The notes: generated by a model from the sequence alone, not told the origin. 14,622 nucleotides of DNA from Candidatus Nomurabacteria bacterium (GCA_943350065.1 CALQZZ010000004.1:1-14622), one strand, 5' to 3'. Shown: positions 1 through 6,551, numbered from the stretch's first letter. Translations and numbers: made by a program.

Positions 1-241
1 TGATGTCTATTTTTGCCAAAAAAATCATTACAAAATAGAATTTAAAGGAAGGGATCAGGGTAAAGATCCGGTAGAAATAATTTTTACTGGAAAAGATTAT
101 AAATTTCAAATAATTTTTCAACCATATTGCACAATTGTAACAAAAAGACGTTTTTCTAAAAAAACAACAGCCGATGTCTATGACGTAGAAGAAAAATTAG
201 ATGGATGTGTACTAAATATTAAATTTAAAAAAAATACATAG
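1..241 (+). CDS. 3' end of an unknown protein (5' truncated by the window edge)
   Basis: An open frame runs from the window edge to TAG at 239-241, giving 79 residues without an ATG, so the gene starts outside the window. The fragment is rich in Lys, Phe and Ile, with two separated cysteines (in DVYFC near the start and DGCVLN near the end) and alternating hydrophobic and charged residues (VEIIFTG, KFQIIF, VLNIKF) that suggest beta strands. No catalytic motif or membrane segment is visible and I do not recognise the family. The stop codon lies inside the stem of a strong hairpin terminator, which supports a real gene end. The gene converges with pth on the other strand. Confidence 0.6.
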   Translation, partial: DVYFCQKNHYKIEFKGRDQGKDPVEIIFTGKDYKFQIIFQPYCTIVTKRRFSKKTTADVYDVEEKLDGCVLNIKFKKNT

Positions 242-260
242 GTGAGACCTATGTATTTTT
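230..260. terminator. Bidirectional hairpin terminator between the partial gene and pth
   Basis: A 14-bp perfect stem (230-243 with 247-260) has a 3-nt GAG loop, an A-run on the left and a T-run on the right, so it can end transcription in both directions. It overlaps the stop codon of the upstream gene (239-241) and touches the pth stop codon (259-261). Confidence 0.85.
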
Positions 261-783
261 AATTATATAAACTCATAGCCTTATCTTTCCCTTCAGCAAA
301 AATCATATCTATTGCTTCAGCTATTTTTTTACTTTCTTTTTTAAGTATAACTAATTCTTCTTTTTTAAAATCACCAAGTAGAAATTTTAATACTGCTTCT
401 TCCCCTTTTGGTTTCTTTAATTTCCCTGTCGGAGTCGTAGGGCAAATTCCTACACGAATACGTAAAAATTCTTCAGTCTTTAAATGTTTAATTATTGAGC
501 CGACACCATTGTGCCCACCAGAAGATCTGTTAAAAGAAATTTTAATTTTTCCAAGAGGCAAATCAACATCATCATATATAACTATCAAATCACTCAAATC
601 TTTTTTTGATTTAATAAGTGGCGCTACAACTTTTCCAGAATTATTCATAAAACTATCTGGCATTAAAAATTTTACTTTTGTATTTATTTTATCTTCTATC
701 ATTCCAATGATAATACGGCCCGTATTGTGACGAGTATTTTCATATTGTTCACCAGGATTTCCTAAACCTGCAATTAATTTCAT
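259..783 (-). CDS. pth: Peptidyl-tRNA hydrolase, shortened form
   Basis: This enzyme cleaves the ester bond of peptidyl-tRNAs released early from ribosomes, recycling tRNA in the cytoplasm. The 174-residue product starts MKLIAGLGNPG and keeps the residues known to matter in the family: Asn9, His19 (TRHNTG), Asn47 (SFMNNSG), Asp71 (YDDVDLP) and Asn92 (GGHNG). The start at 783 is preferred over an ATG at 867. The extra 28 codons run through a GC-rich repeat hairpin, while a -10 box (TATCAT, 790-795) lies exactly 6 nt before the 783 ATG. Compared with E. coli Pth (recalled), the stretch between the catalytic His and the FMN motif is about 20 residues shorter, which removes a beta-hairpin region. 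The stop overlaps the shared terminator. It is divergent from lepB. Confidence 0.93.
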   Translation of the reverse strand: MKLIAGLGNPGEQYENTRHNTGRIIIGMIEDKINTKVKFLMPDSFMNNSGKVVAPLIKSKKDLSDLIVIYDDVDLPLGKIKISFNRSSGGHNGVGSIIKHLKTEEFLRIRVGICPTTPTGKLKKPKGEEAVLKFLLGDFKKEELVILKKESKKIAEAIDMIFAEGKDKAMSLYN

Positions 784-789
784 ATATTT

Positions 790-798
790 ATGATAACA
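790..798 (-). promoter_or_regulatory. Leaderless-type promoter of pth
   Basis: Extended -10 TGtTATCAT on the minus strand (hexamer 790-795), followed by 6 nt and the pth ATG at 783. Transcription would begin at or next to the A of the start codon. Confidence 0.6.
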
Positions 799-813
799 TA
801 TTTCAAAAAATTT

Positions 814-893
814 ACCCCCCATTCCCCTCCTCATTTTTTTGTAAAAAATTAGGAGGGGTGGATGCATAGCAGACGGGGTGGGGCGAGTTAGGT
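814..893. repeat. REP-like GC-rich palindromic repeat between pth and lepB
   Basis: An island of G and C tracts in AT-rich surroundings. The core hairpin pairs 824-831 (CCCCTCCT) with 851-858 (AGGAGGGG). After one mismatch the stem continues through A/T pairs to a 3-nt loop at 840-842. The right flank has a CACCCC-type motif and a small TGC-ATA-GCA hairpin. I know this general layout from intergenic palindromic repeats in CPR and Bacteroidetes genomes, but cannot confirm copies from this window. It separates the two divergent promoters. Confidence 0.6.
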
Positions 894-922
894 GAATTTT
901 TATTACAAAACAATAGTAACCA

Positions 923-950
923 TTGTGTCAAGGACATTATATGGTAAAAT
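923..950 (+). promoter_or_regulatory. Promoter of the lepB-hisS-def-fmt operon (leaderless-type)
   Basis: -35 TTGTGT (923-928), a 16-nt spacer, and extended -10 TGgTAAAAT (hexamer 945-950). The lepB ATG begins 6 nt after the hexamer, so the transcript should start at the initiation codon. Confidence 0.65.
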
Positions 951-956
951 ACTCAA

Positions 957-1565
957 ATGCAAAAAGAAAATGAAGAAGCAGTGGCAAACATGTTACCTGA
1001 AAACCAAGAAAAGAAGCAATCATTTAAAGAGTCTTTCTGGGAACTTGTGCGTTTTGCTTTTATAGCGATTGTTATAGTCATCCCTATTCGAATCTTTGTC
1101 GCTCAGCCTTTTATTGTATCGGGTACTTCAATGGTACCAACTTTTCAAAATGGTCAATATTTAATTGTTGATGAAATCACTTATTATTTACAAAATCCAA
1201 AACGTGGTGATGTTGTAGTCTTTAGATATCCAAATGATCCATCTAAATTTTTTATAAAAAGAATTATTGGTTTACCTGGTGAAACTGTAAAAGTAAAAGC
1301 TGAACAAACAATAATAATAAACAAAGAACATCCAGAAGGATTTAATCTTGATCAAAGTTATGTCAAAAATCATTCTGAAGACAGCTCTATAAAAGTTTTA
1401 AATAATGACGAATACTTTGTTATGGGAGACAATCGTTCAGGAAGTTCAGACTCTCGATATTGGGGTCCGGTTCCTAAAAAATTATTAGTTGGAAGAGCAC
1501 TCATTAGACTTTTGCCAATAAATAAAATATCTTTTTTACCAGGTTATTATAAGCAATTAAATTAA
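957..1565 (+). CDS. lepB: Signal peptidase I
   Basis: This membrane serine protease removes signal peptides from proteins exported by Sec. The 202-residue product has a charged N-terminus, one transmembrane helix at about residues 31-48 (RFAFIAIVIVIPIRIF), the catalytic Ser58 in SGTSMVPT, the general-base Lys101 in FFIKRIIGLPGE, and box E GDNR at 157-160 followed by SSDSRYWG. The length and single N-terminal anchor match the Gram-positive type. It is the first gene of a four-gene operon: its TAA ends 4 nt before hisS. There is no Shine-Dalgarno sequence; the -10 box sits 6 nt upstream of ATG. A likely substrate within the window is the signal-peptide-bearing deacetylase; the putative lipoprotein would need signal peptidase II instead. 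Confidence 0.96.
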   Translation: MQKENEEAVANMLPENQEKKQSFKESFWELVRFAFIAIVIVIPIRIFVAQPFIVSGTSMVPTFQNGQYLIVDEITYYLQNPKRGDVVVFRYPNDPSKFFIKRIIGLPGETVKVKAEQTIIINKEHPEGFNLDQSYVKNHSEDSSIKVLNNDEYFVMGDNRSGSSDSRYWGPVPKKLLVGRALIRLLPINKISFLPGYYKQLN

Positions 1566-1569
1566 ATTT

Positions 1570-2880
1570 ATGACTAAAACAAGTACAGCAGCAAAGAAGG
1601 CAGGGAAAAATTTATCTTCTCCAAAAGGTATGCGCGACATAATGAATGAAGAATATTATAGCTTCCAAGGTTTTTTTGAAAAAGCCCAAGAAGTTGCTAT
1701 CTATTATGGATTCAAACCAATTGAGACTCCAATCATGGAACATGAAGAAACTTTTACTTCTGGTATTGGAGAAGGGACAGATATCATTGATAAAGAAATG
1801 TACACACTTAAAACAAAAGGTGGTGATCATCTTGCTCTTCGTCCTGAACATACAGGATCACTCATGCGTGCTTATATTGAGCAAGGAATGCAAAATATGC
1901 CTCAACCTGTGATGTTCTATCAATATGGCCCAGTCTTTAGACATGACAATCCACAAAAAGGACGTTACCGTCAATTTAATCAATTCGATTTAGACTCACT
2001 TGGCAGTGAAAAGAGTATCATGGATGCACTTATTATTAAAGCCGGAATGAGTATTCTAGAAGAAGCAGGTGCTACAAACCTTTCAATCGATATAAACTCT
2101 ATTGGTGATAAAGAATGCCGAAATGGATATATAAAGGAATTAGTAAATTATTACAAAAAACATATTGGTGACTTACCTGCTATTGACCGTGAAAGATTAA
2201 AAACTAATCCACTTCGTATCCTAGATTCAAAAGATGAAAAAACTAAAGTCATAAACGAAGGTGCACCTGATGCTGTTTCATTCCTTTGCCCTGCTTGTAA
2301 AAAGCACTTCAAAGAAGTACTAGAATATTTAGAAGAAATGGGTATTCAATACAATTTAAACAAGTGCCTTGTACGTGGACTTTCATATTATACTCGTACA
2401 GTTTTTGAAATTATTGATGAATCAGAAAGTGAAACAAAGGGTATGGCTATTGCAGGAGGTGGTAGATATGATTATCTTGGAAAACAATTAGGTGGTAAAA
2501 AAGATGTTCCAGCTGTAGGTATTTCTATTTCTGCAGATCGTGTACTTTTAATGCCTTGGTACAAAAAACTTGCTCCTCGTATTATCAAAAAACCAAAAGT
2601 ATATTTTATTCAACTTGGTAGTGATGCAAAATTAAAAAGTCTTAATGTTACCGAAATGCTACGTAAAGCTCATATACCTATGGCTCAATCTTTATCAAAA
2701 GATACATTAGGTGCCCAGCTAGCAATTGCAGAAAAATTACAAATTCCTTATGCTCTAATTTTTGGACTAAAAGAGGCTTTAGAAGATTCTGTTATTGTAC
2801 GTGATATGAGTAATCGTTCACAAGAAACAGTAAAATTAACAAAACTTCTAGAATATTTAAAAGATATTAAAGAAAAATAA
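1570..2880 (+). CDS. hisS: Histidyl-tRNA synthetase
   Basis: This class II aminoacyl-tRNA synthetase charges tRNA-His using ATP. The 436 residues contain PKGMRDI near 18-24, the ALRPEHTGSLMRAY stretch at 88-102, motif 2 (FRHDNPQKGRYRQFNQFD, 123-140), the HisRS-specific LVRGLSYYT (267-275), AGGGRYD (295-301) and motif 3 around VPAVGISISADRV (313-325). A C-terminal anticodon-binding domain spans about 343-430. The N-terminus has a short Ala/Lys-rich extension of about 15 residues. A CPAC pair at 240-243 lies in the insertion domain. The gene follows lepB by 4 nt and precedes def by 10 nt. No Shine-Dalgarno sequence is seen (the leader is A/T only), so translation may rely on coupling with lepB. 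Confidence 0.97.
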   Translation: MTKTSTAAKKAGKNLSSPKGMRDIMNEEYYSFQGFFEKAQEVAIYYGFKPIETPIMEHEETFTSGIGEGTDIIDKEMYTLKTKGGDHLALRPEHTGSLMRAYIEQGMQNMPQPVMFYQYGPVFRHDNPQKGRYRQFNQFDLDSLGSEKSIMDALIIKAGMSILEEAGATNLSIDINSIGDKECRNGYIKELVNYYKKHIGDLPAIDRERLKTNPLRILDSKDEKTKVINEGAPDAVSFLCPACKKHFKEVLEYLEEMGIQYNLNKCLVRGLSYYTRTVFEIIDESESETKGMAIAGGGRYDYLGKQLGGKKDVPAVGISISADRVLLMPWYKKLAPRIIKKPKVYFIQLGSDAKLKSLNVTEMLRKAHIPMAQSLSKDTLGAQLAIAEKLQIPYALIFGLKEALEDSVIVRDMSNRSQETVKLTKLLEYLKDIKEK

Positions 2881-2890
2881 ATTTAAGCAA

Positions 2891-3466
2891 ATGAAAGATA
2901 TTCTCCAAAGAGATGAAAAAGTTCTAAGAGAAATTGCCGCTGAAATTCCAATAAAAGATATTGGCTCTTTGAAGATAAAAAAAATACTAAAAGAAATGGA
3001 CCTAGCTTTAACAAAACAAGATGATGGTGTAGCTATTGCCGCACCCCAGATTGGTTATTCACTTAGAATATTTACTGTCGCTGGTAAAGTTTTTGATAAA
3101 AATTTTATGGATGATAAAGTGATAAACTCAAAAGAATCTAATACTGAAACTGTAGAGGAAGAAGAAAAATCAATTCCTAAAAACTTAGTTTTTATTAATC
3201 CTAAAATTACAAAACTTTCTCGTACAAAAAAATGGGTACCCGAGGGATGCCTTTCTGTGCGATGGCTCTATGGTAAGACATACCGCTCTACAAAGGCCAC
3301 AATAGAAGCTTATGATGAAAATGGTACTAAGTTTGTTCGTGGGGCTAGTGGCCTTTTAGCTCAAATTTTTCAACATGAAACAGACCACTTAAATGGTATT
3401 CTCTTTCATGATCATGCGAAAGATTTAAAAGAAGACCTGTCTGCGCAGGCAGGAGAACCTCAATAA
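2891..3466 (+). CDS. def: Peptide deformylase with an acidic insert and a repeat-derived tail
   Basis: This metalloenzyme removes the formyl group from the N-terminal Met of new proteins, reversing the product of fmt, its overlapping neighbour. All three family motifs are present in 191 residues: GVAIAAPQIG (46-55), EGCLS with metal ligand Cys120, and QHETDH with His162, Glu163 and His166. Between motifs 1 and 2 there is an acidic, low-complexity insert of about 30 residues (66-97, with TVEEEEK). The last 10 residues (DLSAQAGEPQ) look like an added tail. They are encoded by a GC-rich palindrome at 3436-3453, and AQAGEP recurs inside fmt. The stop codon TAA (3464-3466) overlaps the fmt ATG by one base. 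Confidence 0.96.
   Translation: MKDILQRDEKVLREIAAEIPIKDIGSLKIKKILKEMDLALTKQDDGVAIAAPQIGYSLRIFTVAGKVFDKNFMDDKVINSKESNTETVEEEEKSIPKNLVFINPKITKLSRTKKWVPEGCLSVRWLYGKTYRSTKATIEAYDENGTKFVRGASGLLAQIFQHETDHLNGILFHDHAKDLKEDLSAQAGEPQ
3436..3460 (+). repeat. Palindromic repeat at the 3' end of def
   Basis: An 18-nt palindrome (3436-3453, centred at 3444/3445, one G-T wobble) encodes the C-terminal tail of def. With the following bases it matches the fmt insertion: 14 of 17 nt are identical over GCGCAGGCnGGnGAnCC, read in the same frame as AQAGEP. It contains AGGAG (3451-3455), 10 nt before the fmt ATG. Confidence 0.65.
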
Positions 3467-4359
3467 TGCAAAACAAAGATTTAAAATTTGTCTTTTTTGG
3501 TACACCTGATGTAGCTAGTGAAACTTTGGAAATATTAAAACAAAGTGGTTTTTTGCCTTCTCTTATCGTAACAGCTCCTGACCGACCAGCTGGCAGAAAA
3601 ATGATTCTTACTGCCCCACCTGTAAAAAATTGGGCTATAGAAAATAATATTCAATTTATTCAACCAGAAAAACTTAGCAAAGAAGACTTGGATGTTATTT
3701 TAGGAAACATTGCGCAGGCTGGCGAGCCGAGCATAGCAATCTCGCAACAGAGAGATATGCGTGTTGAACAAAATAATATCCAAGTCTTTCTAGTTGTCGC
3801 TTACGGAAAAATTTTATCTGAAGAAATTATAAATATACCTAAGTATGGTTCTATTAATATTCATTACTCTCTACTTCCGAAATACCGTGGGGCTTCACCT
3901 GTCGAATCAGCTATTTTAAATGGTGACACTGAGACAGGTATCGCCATTCAAAAAATGGTTTATAAGATGGATGCAGGACCAATAATTGCTATGGAAAATG
4001 TAGCTATAAATCCAGATGAACATGCTACAGAATTACGTAAAAAATTAATCAAAATTGGTGGTGAACTTTTAATAAAAACGCTAAATACAACCCCAACCCC
4101 TTATCAGGGGCTTCAAATTCAAGATGAAACACAAGCTACAAACTGTAAAAAAATTAAAAAAGAAGATGGGCTTTTAAATGAAGGAGATTCCGAGAAACAA
4201 AAATACAACAAATTCCGAGCGTATTCCCTATGGCCTAGAACTTTCTTTTTCAAAGAAAGTAAAAGAATTATCGTCACAGATGCCAAGCTCGAAGATGGTA
4301 AATTTGTAATCAAAAAAGTGATTCCTGAAGGTGGAAAAGAGATTGAATACAAAAGTTAA
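3466..4359 (+). CDS. fmt: Methionyl-tRNA formyltransferase with a 21-residue in-frame insertion
   Basis: This enzyme formylates initiator Met-tRNA using 10-formyl-tetrahydrofolate. The 297-residue product starts with a Rossmann-type formyltransferase domain: FVFFGTPDVAS (8-18), PDRPAGR (38-44), VVAYGKIL (110-117), the catalytic Asn131 and His133 (SINIHYSLLP), and Asp169 (KMDAGPI). The C-terminal domain, from about 200, binds tRNA and contains QDETQAT and KKIKKEDG. Compared with E. coli Fmt (recalled), 21 extra residues (82-102, from IAQAGEP to MRVEQ) sit in the loop between a surface helix and the strand leading to VVAYG. They are encoded by GC-rich palindromic DNA. The start overlaps the def stop. 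An AGGAG contributed by the def-end repeat lies 10 nt upstream. Confidence 0.95.
   Translation: MQNKDLKFVFFGTPDVASETLEILKQSGFLPSLIVTAPDRPAGRKMILTAPPVKNWAIENNIQFIQPEKLSKEDLDVILGNIAQAGEPSIAISQQRDMRVEQNNIQVFLVVAYGKILSEEIINIPKYGSINIHYSLLPKYRGASPVESAILNGDTETGIAIQKMVYKMDAGPIIAMENVAINPDEHATELRKKLIKIGGELLIKTLNTTPTPYQGLQIQDETQATNCKKIKKEDGLLNEGDSEKQKYNKFRAYSLWPRTFFFKESKRIIVTDAKLEDGKFVIKKVIPEGGKEIEYKS
3709..3771 (+). repeat. In-frame palindromic repeat insertion within fmt
   Basis: 63 bp (21 codons), much richer in G and C than the surrounding gene. It contains an outer stem ATTGC (3709-3713) / GCAAT (3736-3740), an inner stem GGCT (3717-3720) / AGCC (3725-3728), then a TCTC/GAGA hairpin from about 3740. 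The outer part resembles the CATTGCGAG...GCAATC type of palindromic repeat scattered in many bacterial genomes. It keeps the reading frame. Confidence 0.65.
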
Positions 4360-4397
4360 AAATAACACTTTTTCGTGACCGCGAAAAAGTGTTATTT
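4360..4397. terminator. Bidirectional terminator between fmt and hpf
   Basis: A 16-bp perfect stem (4360-4375 with 4382-4397), closed by a 6-nt loop (TGACCG), begins one base after the fmt stop. The arms carry A/T runs, so it can serve both convergent genes. Confidence 0.85.
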
Positions 4398-4417
4398 AAA
4401 AACTTTATTTATTAAAA

Positions 4418-4801
4418 TTAATACTTTGAAGTAAAAGGGTTTCTGTCTGAAATACCTTTTAACATTTTTTTAATACTAGAGGCGCCACGTTTGAAAAGTG
4501 TTTGTTTTTTATCTTTATTGGAAGTGAATTTTCTAACCAATTCTTCTTTAGCCTCATCAACAGCTTTGTAGACATCATCTGTCTCGCAAATAGCGAAGAA
4601 CTTACTGTCACCAGAACCAATCATTATTTCTGCTTTAAAGACATCTCCATTTTTATGGTGGTTAGTAGTTTTACCGACTTCAACATAGATAATAGTATCT
4701 GGATTTTTTATAAATTTTTCCAAAACAACAAGACACTTGTTTACATATTCATTTAAAGGTTCTACTGGCTCAATGTTTTTTATTTTTATATTTATATTCA
4801 T
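4418..4801 (-). CDS. hpf: Ribosome hibernation-promoting factor / RaiA family, short form
   Basis: Proteins of this family bind the decoding region of the 30S subunit and silence ribosomes under stress or starvation. The 127-residue product shows the beta-alpha-beta-beta-beta-alpha pattern: MNINIKIKNIEPVEPLNEYVNKCL (strand then helix), TIIYVEVGKTT, VFKAEIMIG, and the long helix VYKAVDEAKEELVRKF at about 79-94. A Lys/Arg-rich tail follows (KKQTLFKRGASSIKKML). It lacks the C-terminal dimerisation domain of long HPF, so it should act like the short HPF/YfiA type. No Shine-Dalgarno sequence is present. The start codon is the end of a 14-bp stem formed with the upstream leader, which suggests control of translation. 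Assigning HPF rather than RaiA/YfiA is uncertain. Confidence 0.88.
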   Translation of the reverse strand: MNINIKIKNIEPVEPLNEYVNKCLVVLEKFIKNPDTIIYVEVGKTTNHHKNGDVFKAEIMIGSGDSKFFAICETDDVYKAVDEAKEELVRKFTSNKDKKQTLFKRGASSIKKMLKGISDRNPFTSKY

Positions 4802-4860
4802 CCCGTTAGAAATTTAAGTTAATAATCTTTTGCTTTCCCATTAGCGATTTCTAACGGGAT
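4800..4860 (-). promoter_or_regulatory. hpf leader with two mutually exclusive hairpins
   Basis: In transcript order, the 5' arm (4860-4847) can pair perfectly over 14 bp with 4813-4800, which includes the A and U of the hpf start codon. Alternatively, 4859-4851 pairs with 4844-4836 (9 bp, one G-U, 6-nt loop) and leaves the start codon free. Both cannot form together. This layout is typical of RNA switches or attenuating leaders; no known riboswitch class was recognised. Confidence 0.6.
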
Positions 4861-4873
4861 TCATACACTAATT

Positions 4874-4882
4874 ATTATATCA
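4874..4882 (-). promoter_or_regulatory. Promoter of hpf
   Basis: Extended -10 TGaTATAAT on the minus strand (hexamer 4874-4879), just beyond the deacetylase stop. The start would be near 4867, giving a leader of about 65 nt that contains the alternative hairpins. No clear -35 box. Confidence 0.6.
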
Positions 4883-4889
4883 CTTTTTA

Positions 4890-5669
4890 TTATTTGAATA
4901 TAGATGAAAATTGCTTAAAATTATTGTTTGGTTCCATTGCTCGCATTTCAAAAAGCCTGTCTATGGTATTTGAATTCTTATAATAACCACCTCTTGCAGC
5001 TGTATAACCAGATTTCTTCAATAAAGCAATAGAATCAGGGCTAGTTTGATAAAATGGATAAGCAAAAAATAGAACTTTTTTACCTAGCTTTTTCTCTATA
5101 ATATTTTTACTATCTACTATTTCATTAATTAAAACCTTTGGATCTGTAATTTTCTTTAAAAAAGGATGGTATTTGGTATGATCGGCAATAGTCATTCCTG
5201 CCTTATCGAGCTCTATTACTTGCTCCCATGTCATAAAATGCTTATTACGTCCAATAGGATTTGTGTAGATAAAAAATGTCGCTGTGACTCCATGTTTTTT
5301 AAGAATTGGAAAAGCATTTAAATACTGATTTTCATCTCCATCATCAAAAGTAAAAACAACAGATTTTTTATCGAATGGTAAAGATTTTGAAATATGATCT
5401 ACGAGGGTGCCAAAAGAAATAATATCATAACCCTTTTCTTTTAAATAAAGAATCTGTTTTTCAAACATTTTTTGCTCGACAAAAAATTGCTGATTTTTTA
5501 AGCTTATATTTTTATTGTCTATAGAAATACTATGGTATACCAATATCGGGACATTAGCTGGAAGAATTTCTATCTTATCTTTTGCTAAACTAAAACTAGG
5601 AAAAACAACAGAACCTACAAGGATAATTCCAGCCAAAAAAGTCTTTAATTTTATGTAATTTCGCTTCAT
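4890..5669 (-). CDS. Secreted polysaccharide deacetylase (CE4/NodB family)
   Basis: Enzymes of this family remove acetyl groups from N-acetylglucosamine polymers such as peptidoglycan or surface glycans, using a divalent metal. The 259-residue product has a signal peptide: a basic start (MKRNYIKLK), a hydrophobic core at 11-24, and SLA before a likely cleavage after Ala29. The NodB core follows: VPILVYHSI (40-48), motif 1 TFDDGD with Asp109/Asp110, motif 2 HTKYH with metal ligands His164 and His168, and motif 3 FFAYPFYQ. In motif 3 the usual Arg-containing sequence is replaced by PFYQ. The protein should act outside the membrane. A TATACT -10 box lies 7 nt before the ATG. The natural substrate cannot be told from the sequence. 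Confidence 0.9.
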   Translation of the reverse strand: MKRNYIKLKTFLAGIILVGSVVFPSFSLAKDKIEILPANVPILVYHSISIDNKNISLKNQQFFVEQKMFEKQILYLKEKGYDIISFGTLVDHISKSLPFDKKSVVFTFDDGDENQYLNAFPILKKHGVTATFFIYTNPIGRNKHFMTWEQVIELDKAGMTIADHTKYHPFLKKITDPKVLINEIVDSKNIIEKKLGKKVLFFAYPFYQTSPDSIALLKKSGYTAARGGYYKNSNTIDRLFEMRAMEPNNNFKQFSSIFK

Positions 5670-5676
5670 TAATCAG

Positions 5677-5682
5677 AGTATA
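5677..5682 (-). promoter_or_regulatory. Leaderless-type -10 box of the deacetylase gene
   Basis: TATACT on the minus strand, 7 nt before the ATG at 5669. It lacks a TGn extension and a clear -35, so support is weaker than for the other leaderless sites. Confidence 0.45.
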
Positions 5683-5712
5683 AACTATTCATTAAAAAAT
5701 AGATAGTAAGTA

Positions 5713-5742
5713 TAAAAAAACCGCCCCTATTTAGGAGACGGT
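5713..5742 (-). terminator. Terminator of the putative lipoprotein gene
   Basis: An 8-bp stem with two G-U pairs begins at ACCG (5742-5739) and closes with CGGT (5723-5720 on the plus strand, complementary). It is followed by seven T on the minus strand (5719-5713). The last codons and the stop codon of the gene lie inside the hairpin. Confidence 0.75.
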
Positions 5743-6551
5743 CTTGATCTTTTTGGGCCAGGCTTAACTTCTGGCTTTTTTTCTTCTAATTTTTTAGCCG
5801 GTTCTGCATATTTCTTTTTTTGCAGTTCCTTTAATATTTCATCAATATCATATTTAGCTTCCGGCTTTGTTTCCTGATTTTTCAAACCAGGATAGTGAGG
5901 AGTTTCAACTGTTGGAGCTATTAGGTTATCAACATCGGAAGATGTTACTGATACTCCTGTAGTGTGTTCCTCTTCAATATCAGAAGATTCGTTAATCTTA
6001 GGATAGAAGGCTAAATGAACTACTTCGTCAGCAGTATTTGCTGAATATGGCTCATTCTTATATAAAACCTTATTACCAGTTTCATCTAAACCTCCAGGGT
6101 TTTTAAAATAATAAAAACCGTTACTAGACATAACAAAAGTAATGTACGCATTGTGACCCTTTAGATCAACTCTACATACAAAAATTTTTCTACTTTTATC
6201 AATAGGTCCAATAACTTTTATTTGCGAGTTATTGTCAACAATAGATCTTTTAATATGATTCACATGATTAAAAGATGGATTACCTTCACCATCAAATGAT
6301 TTTGACCATTCATCAACAATATACGTTAATGTTATTTTACCACCATCAGTGTAAAACTGGTTAGTGAGAATGTCATCATCGGTCCATGGTATTTTTTTGT
6401 TAACGACAATACCATAAGTAAATGGACTCATGTTGCGTGATGGTGGAGCAGTTTTAACCTCTGGTTCAGTTTTTGCAAGTTTCTGAGTAGGTTTACAAGA
6501 AAATAAGGCTGTAACAGCCAAAATCGGTAATAAAATCAGTATATTTTTCAT
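5727..6551 (-). CDS. Putative lipoprotein of unknown function
   Basis: A 274-residue protein I do not recognise. The N-terminus MKNILILLPILAVTALFSC looks like a lipoprotein signal with Cys19 as the lipid-attachment residue. Phe at -2 makes the lipobox imperfect, so it could also be a plain signal peptide or an anchor. A Pro/Thr/Lys-rich linker follows (20-42), then a probable globular domain at about 43-175 rich in beta-type sequence (KITLTYIVDEW, KIFVCRV, AYITFVMSSNGFYYF). A disordered region ends in a Lys/Pro/Glu-rich tail (235-274, EEKKPEVKPGPKRSRPSPK). It has its own strong sigma-70 promoter and a 38-nt A/C-rich leader, so it is probably well expressed. Surface location is inference. Confidence 0.7.
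   Translation of the reverse strand: MKNILILLPILAVTALFSCKPTQKLAKTEPEVKTAPPSRNMSPFTYGIVVNKKIPWTDDDILTNQFYTDGGKITLTYIVDEWSKSFDGEGNPSFNHVNHIKRSIVDNNSQIKVIGPIDKSRKIFVCRVDLKGHNAYITFVMSSNGFYYFKNPGGLDETGNKVLYKNEPYSANTADEVVHLAFYPKINESSDIEEEHTTGVSVTSSDVDNLIAPTVETPHYPGLKNQETKPEAKYDIDEILKELQKKKYAEPAKKLEEKKPEVKPGPKRSRPSPK

Noticed and set aside
784..867. Upstream ATG giving pth 28 extra N-terminal residues
   Set aside because: The extension is coded by the GC-rich palindromic repeat, lacks similarity to Pth N-termini, and the inner ATG is followed directly by the family start MKLIAGLGNPG with a -10 box 6 nt upstream.
4093..4108. CCCCT/AGGGG mini-palindrome in fmt as another repeat insertion
   Set aside because: Only a 5-bp stem, and the protein segment has the same length as in E. 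coli Fmt between the flanking LxxTL and QDET motifs, so nothing appears inserted.
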